A DNA stretch of 17,998 bases from contig JANLYD010000459.1 in assembly GCA_031365465.1 (NCBI GenBank), forward strand, positions 1-17,998, read 5' to 3'. Position 1 is the first letter of the stretch, and every line of letters starts with the position of its first letter. This document shows, one piece after another, positions 14,474 to 17,998 of the stretch. The translations under genes were made by a program, and so were the position numbers. The notes below the pieces were generated by a model. That model was not told the DNA's origin. It worked only from the letters and a program-made list of their open reading frames with translations, and ran no database searches. This DNA comes from JABFRJ01 sp031365465 (GTDB lineage: Bacteria; Pseudomonadota; Alphaproteobacteria; Rhizobiales; Hyphomicrobiaceae).

Positions 14474-15496
14474 ATGGCGAAAGCGCGTGGCATGCTGTCA
14501 AGTTTGGTCCTCGTAACCGCGTTGAAGGCGGCGGCGGAGCCGACACGCCTTCGCATTCTCGCGCTGTTGGCTGGCGGCGACCTCAACGTCAAGGACCTCA
14601 CCCGCATCCTCGGCCAGAGCCAGCCGCGCCTCAGTCGACATTTGAAACTGCTGGCCGACGCTGCCCTTGTCGAACGGTCGCGCGAGGGTAGCTGGGTCTA
14701 TTTCCGCCTCCCCCTCGGCAGCGACAATCTCGCCCACGCGTTGTTGCGCGATCTCGATCTCGACGATCCGACCTTGGTCCGCGATCGTTTGAGGCTGGAT
14801 GCGGTTAAACGCGAGCGCGAAGCCGCTGCGCAGGAATATTTCGAATCTCAGGCCGGCGACTGGGACCGCATTCGCACCCTTCACATTGCCGAGGCCGAAG
14901 TCGAAGCCGTCATGCGCGCGGCCTTGGGTCCATCGAGGGTCGATCTCTTCGTCGACGTCGGCACCGGCACTGGCCGTATGCTCGAACTGTTCGCCGACCG
15001 CTATTCCGCCGGGCTCGGCTTCGATTTGTCCACCGCCATGCTGGCGTACGCGCGTCCGAAGCTGGATCGCGCCGGCATCGTGCACGCCCAGGTCCGCCAC
15101 GGCGACATCTATGATCTGCCGTTGGCAGATGGATCAGCTGGCGCCGTCGTCATGCACCAGATCCTCCACTACCTTTCCGATCCCGTGCGCGCCATCGCAG
15201 AAGCGGCCCGCATCGTCGCCCCCGGCGGCAAACTCTTGATTGTCGATTTCGCCCCGCACGAGCAGGAATTCCTCCGCGAAACCTTCAGGCATGAGCGGCT
15301 CGGTTTCGAGAAGGAAACAGTCAGTCAATGGCTGTCCGAGGCGGGGCTCACCATCGAACAGACGCAGGCGTTGACCCCAAACACGCCGGTGCGGTCCGAG
15401 CCGCTGACGGTTTCGCTCTGGCTTGCAAGCCGCACCGCGCCTGTCTCGTCCATCGCTAAAGCAACGATCAATTCCGCTTTTGAAAGGACCGCGTGA
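14474..15496 (+). CDS. sahR: ArsR-family repressor fused to SAM-methylase-like domain (SahR type)
   Basis: An N-terminal winged helix-turn-helix (about 8-80: ALKAAAEPTRLRILALL, then QPRLSRHLKLLADAALVERSR) is joined to a class I methyltransferase-like domain (about 120-290) with the SAM-site DVGTGTG at 161-167. SahR is reported to use such a domain to sense S-adenosylhomocysteine, releasing its operators so that SAM-cycle genes are expressed. Here the gene heads metF and metH and has a palindrome in its own promoter, so autorepression is likely. ATGs at 14462, 14474 and 14492 are in frame. 14462 lies within the -10 element and is unlikely; 14474 lies at the predicted transcription start; 14492 would give a short leader without a clear Shine-Dalgarno. 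A true methyltransferase function (as in some ArsM-like or UbiE-like proteins) is less likely. Confidence 0.88.
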   Translation: MAKARGMLSSLVLVTALKAAAEPTRLRILALLAGGDLNVKDLTRILGQSQPRLSRHLKLLADAALVERSREGSWVYFRLPLGSDNLAHALLRDLDLDDPTLVRDRLRLDAVKREREAAAQEYFESQAGDWDRIRTLHIAEAEVEAVMRAALGPSRVDLFVDVGTGTGRMLELFADRYSAGLGFDLSTAMLAYARPKLDRAGIVHAQVRHGDIYDLPLADGSAGAVVMHQILHYLSDPVRAIAEAARIVAPGGKLLIVDFAPHEQEFLRETFRHERLGFEKETVSQWLSEAGLTIEQTQALTPNTPVRSEPLTVSLWLASRTAPVSSIAKATINSAFERTA

Positions 15497-15497
15497 C

Positions 15498-16418
15498 ATG
15501 ACGACCAGCACGCCACGAAAAAGCCGGCTGATCGGCGCCGGCGAAATTGACGTCTCCTACGAGTTCTTCCCGCCCAAGAACGACAAGATGGAAGAGAGTT
15601 TGTGGTCGGCCATCCGTCGGCTGGAGCCGCTGCGTCCGGATTTCGTGTCGGTCACTTATGGCGCCGGTGGCAGCACGCGCGAGCGCACCCACAACACCGT
15701 GGCACGCATTGTTCGCGAAACCGAGTTGGCACCCGCAGCTCATTTGACCTGTGTCGGCGCCAGCCGCGCGGAAGTCGATGCCGTCGTACGCGATTACTGG
15801 TCTGCCGGCATCCGTCACATCGTCGCCTTGCGTGGCGATCCTCAGGCTGGCGTGGGCACGCGCTACACCCCGCAGCCCGACGGTTACGCCACGACCGCTG
15901 ATCTTGTCGCCGCGATCAAGCGCATCGGCAACTTCGATATATCGGTTGGCGGCTACCCGGAGATGCATCCCGAAAGCGGCTCGCTGCAAGCCGATCTGGA
16001 TCATCTGAAGTCCAAGGTCGATGCCGGTGCCACCCGCATCATCACGCAGTTCTTTTTCGACAATGCCCACTACCTGCGTTTCGTCGAGCGCTGCCGTGCC
16101 GCCGGCATTTGGTGTCCGATTCTGCCCGGCATCGTGCCCATCCACAATTTCAAACAGGTCGCGAGTTTCGGTGCAAAAACCGGCACCACCATGCCGGCTT
16201 GGCTCGCGCGCAAATTCGAAGGCCTAGACGACGATCCCGGCACTCAACATCTCGTTGCCGCCGCCGTAGCTGCCGAGCAGGTCGCCGATCTCGTCGACGA
16301 AGGCGTGCGCCAATTCCATTTCTACACGCTCAATCGTGCCGACTTGGTGTTTGCGATCTGCCATTTACTCGGCCTGCGCGCACGCCCCGTCGAAATGAAG
16401 AAAGCGGTGAACGCATGA
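15498..16418 (+). CDS. metF: 5,10-methylenetetrahydrofolate reductase
   Basis: MetF is an FAD enzyme that reduces methylene-THF to 5-methyl-THF, the methyl donor for methionine synthase. It is 306 aa, normal for a bacterial MetF. Motifs: YEFFPPKND near the N-terminus (catalytic Glu), TYGAGGSTRERT, HLTCVGASR, ALRGDPQAG, GGYPEMHPES, ATRIITQFFFDN, LPGIVPIHNF and the C-terminal FYTLNRADL. The ATG at 15498 follows the sahR stop by 1 nt and has GAAAGGA at 15482-15488. Its stop overlaps the next gene's start (ATGA at 16415-16418), so the sahR-metF-metH genes are almost certainly one transcript and translationally coupled. Confidence 0.96.
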   Translation: MTTSTPRKSRLIGAGEIDVSYEFFPPKNDKMEESLWSAIRRLEPLRPDFVSVTYGAGGSTRERTHNTVARIVRETELAPAAHLTCVGASRAEVDAVVRDYWSAGIRHIVALRGDPQAGVGTRYTPQPDGYATTADLVAAIKRIGNFDISVGGYPEMHPESGSLQADLDHLKSKVDAGATRIITQFFFDNAHYLRFVERCRAAGIWCPILPGIVPIHNFKQVASFGAKTGTTMPAWLARKFEGLDDDPGTQHLVAAAVAAEQVADLVDEGVRQFHFYTLNRADLVFAICHLLGLRARPVEMKKAVNA

Positions 16419-17476
16419 GCACGCGCGCTGAACGCATCAAGGCCCTGCACAAAGCTGCGGCCGAGCGCATCCTGATCATGGATGGCGCCATGGGAACCGA
16501 GATCCAGAACTTCAAGCTGGACGAAGACGGCTATCGCGGTCGTCGCTTCAAAGATTGGCACCGTGACGTCAAAGGCAACAACGACCTCTTGGTGCTCACT
16601 CAACCCGATATCATCCGTGGCATTCATACTGCCTACATCGACGCTGGCGCCGACATCATCGAAACCAACACCTTCAATGCGCAAGTCATATCCATGGCTG
16701 ACTACGGCATGGAAGAACTGAGCGCCGAGATCAATTTCGAAGCGGCAACGCTCGCTCGCGAAGCGGCAGACGCCGCCGAGAACCGCGACGGAAAACACCG
16801 TTGGGTCGCCGGTGCCGTTGGCCCGACCAATCGCACGGCTTCCATTTCGCCTGATGTCAACAATCCCGGTTACCGCAACACGAATTTTGACGAGCTTCGC
16901 GTCGCCTATACCGAGCAGGTGATTGCTCTTGTCGAAGGCGGCGCCGACGTGATCCTGATCGAAACGATTTTCGACACGCTGAATGCAAAGGCCGCAGGCG
17001 TGGCCGTCTTAGAAGCGTTTGATGCAACCGGTGCCAAGCTACCTATAATGATTTCCGGCACCATCACCGATCGGTCCGGCCGCACGTTGTCCGGTCAAAC
17101 CGCTACCGCATTCTGGTATTCGATGCGGCACCTGAAACCCTTTTCCGTCGGCCTCAACTGCGCGCTCGGCGCCGAACTCATGCGGCCCTACATCGCCGAA
17201 ATCGCAGCCGTCGCTGAAACACTCGTGTCGGCCTATCCCAACGCAGGTTTGCCCAATGCCATGGGTGAATACGACGAGAGTCCTCACGACATGGCCTGCG
17301 CCGTCGAACCGTGGGCCAAAGATGGTCTCGTCAATATCGTCGGCGGCTGCTGCGGCTCGACGCCTGCCCATATCGCGCACGTCCGCGAACACGTGAGCAA
17401 ATACAAACCGCGCCGGCCTCCCGTCATCGCTCCGAAGATGCGCTTGAGCGGCCTCGAAGCCTTCGTCGCCGGTTAA
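16415..17476 (+). CDS. metH1: Methionine synthase, homocysteine-binding domain (separate N-terminal half)
   Basis: This 353-aa protein is the homocysteine S-methyltransferase (Zn) module of cobalamin-dependent methionine synthase. Landmarks are LIMDGAMGTEIQ, IIETNTFNAQ, GAVGPTNRTAS and ETIFDTLNAK. The zinc-thiolate ligands are all present: C249 (GLNCALGAE) and C312/C313 (GGCCGSTP), in line with the usual 247/310/311. In one-piece MetH this module continues into the folate domain. Here it ends cleanly after LSGLEAFVAG with TAA, and the folate part begins 49 nt later with its own start and in another frame. Its ATG overlaps the metF stop. It needs the next gene product to supply methylcobalamin. 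The symbol is descriptive of the split form. A stand-alone betaine-homocysteine methyltransferase is less likely because of the neighbours. Confidence 0.92.
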   Translation: MSTRAERIKALHKAAAERILIMDGAMGTEIQNFKLDEDGYRGRRFKDWHRDVKGNNDLLVLTQPDIIRGIHTAYIDAGADIIETNTFNAQVISMADYGMEELSAEINFEAATLAREAADAAENRDGKHRWVAGAVGPTNRTASISPDVNNPGYRNTNFDELRVAYTEQVIALVEGGADVILIETIFDTLNAKAAGVAVLEAFDATGAKLPIMISGTITDRSGRTLSGQTATAFWYSMRHLKPFSVGLNCALGAELMRPYIAEIAAVAETLVSAYPNAGLPNAMGEYDESPHDMACAVEPWAKDGLVNIVGGCCGSTPAHIAHVREHVSKYKPRRPPVIAPKMRLSGLEAFVAG

Positions 17477-17525
17477 GCCGACCGCCAAACCGCGTCAGCG
17501 AATTATCGTCCCCTGAGTGCCCTCT

Positions 17526-17998
17526 ATGACCACTTCTCCCTCCGGCTCGGCCTTCATCAACGTTGGGGAGCGCACCAACGTCACTGGCTCCGCAAAATTT
17601 CGCAAGCTGATCGAAGCGAACGATTATCCGGCGGCCCTCGCAGTCGCACGTCAGCAGGTCGAAAGCGGTGCGCAGATCATCGACATCAACATGGATGAAG
17701 GCCTGCTCGACAGCGAGAAGGCGATGGTCACGTTCCTCAACTTGATCGCATCCGAGCCCGACATTTCCCGCGTGCCGGTCATGATCGACAGCTCCAAGTG
17801 GGTGGTGATCGAAGCCGGTCTGAAGTGCGTGCAAGGCAAGCCCATCGTCAATTCGATCTCGATGAAAGAGGGCGAAGCGCAGTTCCGCGAGCAGGCGACG
17901 AAATGCCTTCGCTATGGCGCAGCCGTCGTCGTCATGGCCTTCGACGAAAAAGGCCAAGCCGACACGAAGGATCGCAAAGTCGAAATATGTTCGCGCGC
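17526..17998 (+). CDS. metH2: Methionine synthase, folate-binding and later domains (partial, runs off window)
   Basis: An open frame from ATG 17526 to the window's end (157 complete codons) gives MTTSPSGSAFINVGERTNVT, then GSAKFRKLI, QVESGAQIIDINMDEGLLD, VPVMIDSSKW and KPIVNSISMKEGE. These are the pterin-binding (methyl-THF) domain motifs of cobalamin-dependent methionine synthase. The cobalamin and SAM reactivation domains are expected beyond the edge but not seen. The start fits the family's domain boundary, with only a weak ribosome-binding site (CTGAGTG). An in-frame TGA at 17514 shows the frame does not extend back into the previous gene. Confidence 0.93.
   Translation, partial: MTTSPSGSAFINVGERTNVTGSAKFRKLIEANDYPAALAVARQQVESGAQIIDINMDEGLLDSEKAMVTFLNLIASEPDISRVPVMIDSSKWVVIEAGLKCVQGKPIVNSISMKEGEAQFREQATKCLRYGAAVVVMAFDEKGQADTKDRKVEICSR

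Noticed and set aside
16109..16414. Extension of the metH1 frame upstream through metF
   Set aside because: The frame is open, but metF is well supported there and the 16415 ATG overlaps the metF stop at the conserved N-terminus.
17474..17526. A frameshifted single metH gene
   Set aside because: Each half has its own stop or start at a domain boundary, with an in-frame TGA at 17514 before the second ATG, and no domain sequence is missing at the join.
1..17998. CRISPR array, tRNA, rRNA, phage or insertion sequence
   Set aside because: No regularly spaced repeats, tRNA-like folds, transposase or integrase frames were seen on either strand by reading; a dedicated scan was not possible.

Overview
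The window reads as GC-rich chromosomal DNA from an alphaproteobacterium, most likely of the order Hyphomicrobiales (Rhizobiales). The grounds are the protein families, a three-gene fbc-type cytochrome bc1 operon (Rieske, cytochrome b, cytochrome c1 with no cyt b/c1 fusion), an ArsR-methylase SahR-type regulator heading metF-metH, and a G-rich palindromic intergenic element at the left edge. The placement is inference from gene content; no rRNA or marker tree is available here. Coding density is high. I see no phage, insertion sequence, CRISPR array, tRNA or rRNA.

Layout. 1-85: G-rich palindrome beyond the 3' end of hemF. 86-964 (-): aerobic coproporphyrinogen oxidase (haem synthesis), divergent from 1112-2989 (+), a fused ABC exporter. 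3122-4364 (+): a small exported thioredoxin-fold protein and a CcdA/DsbD-type membrane protein, probably a redox relay to the periplasm. 4379-4849 (-): tRNA methyltransferase TrmL, convergent with it. 5209-8097 (+): the bc1 complex operon, closed by a clear hairpin terminator at 8123-8150. 8212-9999 (+): methylthioadenosine phosphorylase, then a KirBac-type potassium channel broken by a single-base frameshift near 9751. 10039-11596 (+): a HisC-like PLP aminotransferase and a RidA-fold protein that lacks the catalytic arginine. 11730-13721 (+): transketolase. 13807-14388 (+): a small lipoprotein. 14439-17998 (+): a methionine-cycle operon, with SahR operator/promoter, sahR, metF, the homocysteine half of methionine synthase, and the start of a separately encoded folate/cobalamin half that runs off the window.

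How the genes work together. HemF supplies haem, the Trx/CcdA pair could support cytochrome c or other periplasmic thiol chemistry, and petABC is the haem-containing respiratory complex. A second theme is the S-adenosylmethionine cycle: MtnP removes the methylthioadenosine by-product, and sahR-metF-metH makes methyl-folate and remethylates homocysteine under control of a repressor expected to sense S-adenosylhomocysteine. The parts most worth a second look are the frameshifted Kir channel, the sahR promoter whose whole spacer is a perfect palindrome with a possible leaderless start, the two-gene methionine synthase, the thioredoxin with Ser at the cis-Pro site, and the arginine-less RidA next to an unassigned aminotransferase. 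Most of the window is ordinary housekeeping sequence, and I did not find a convincing wholly new system.
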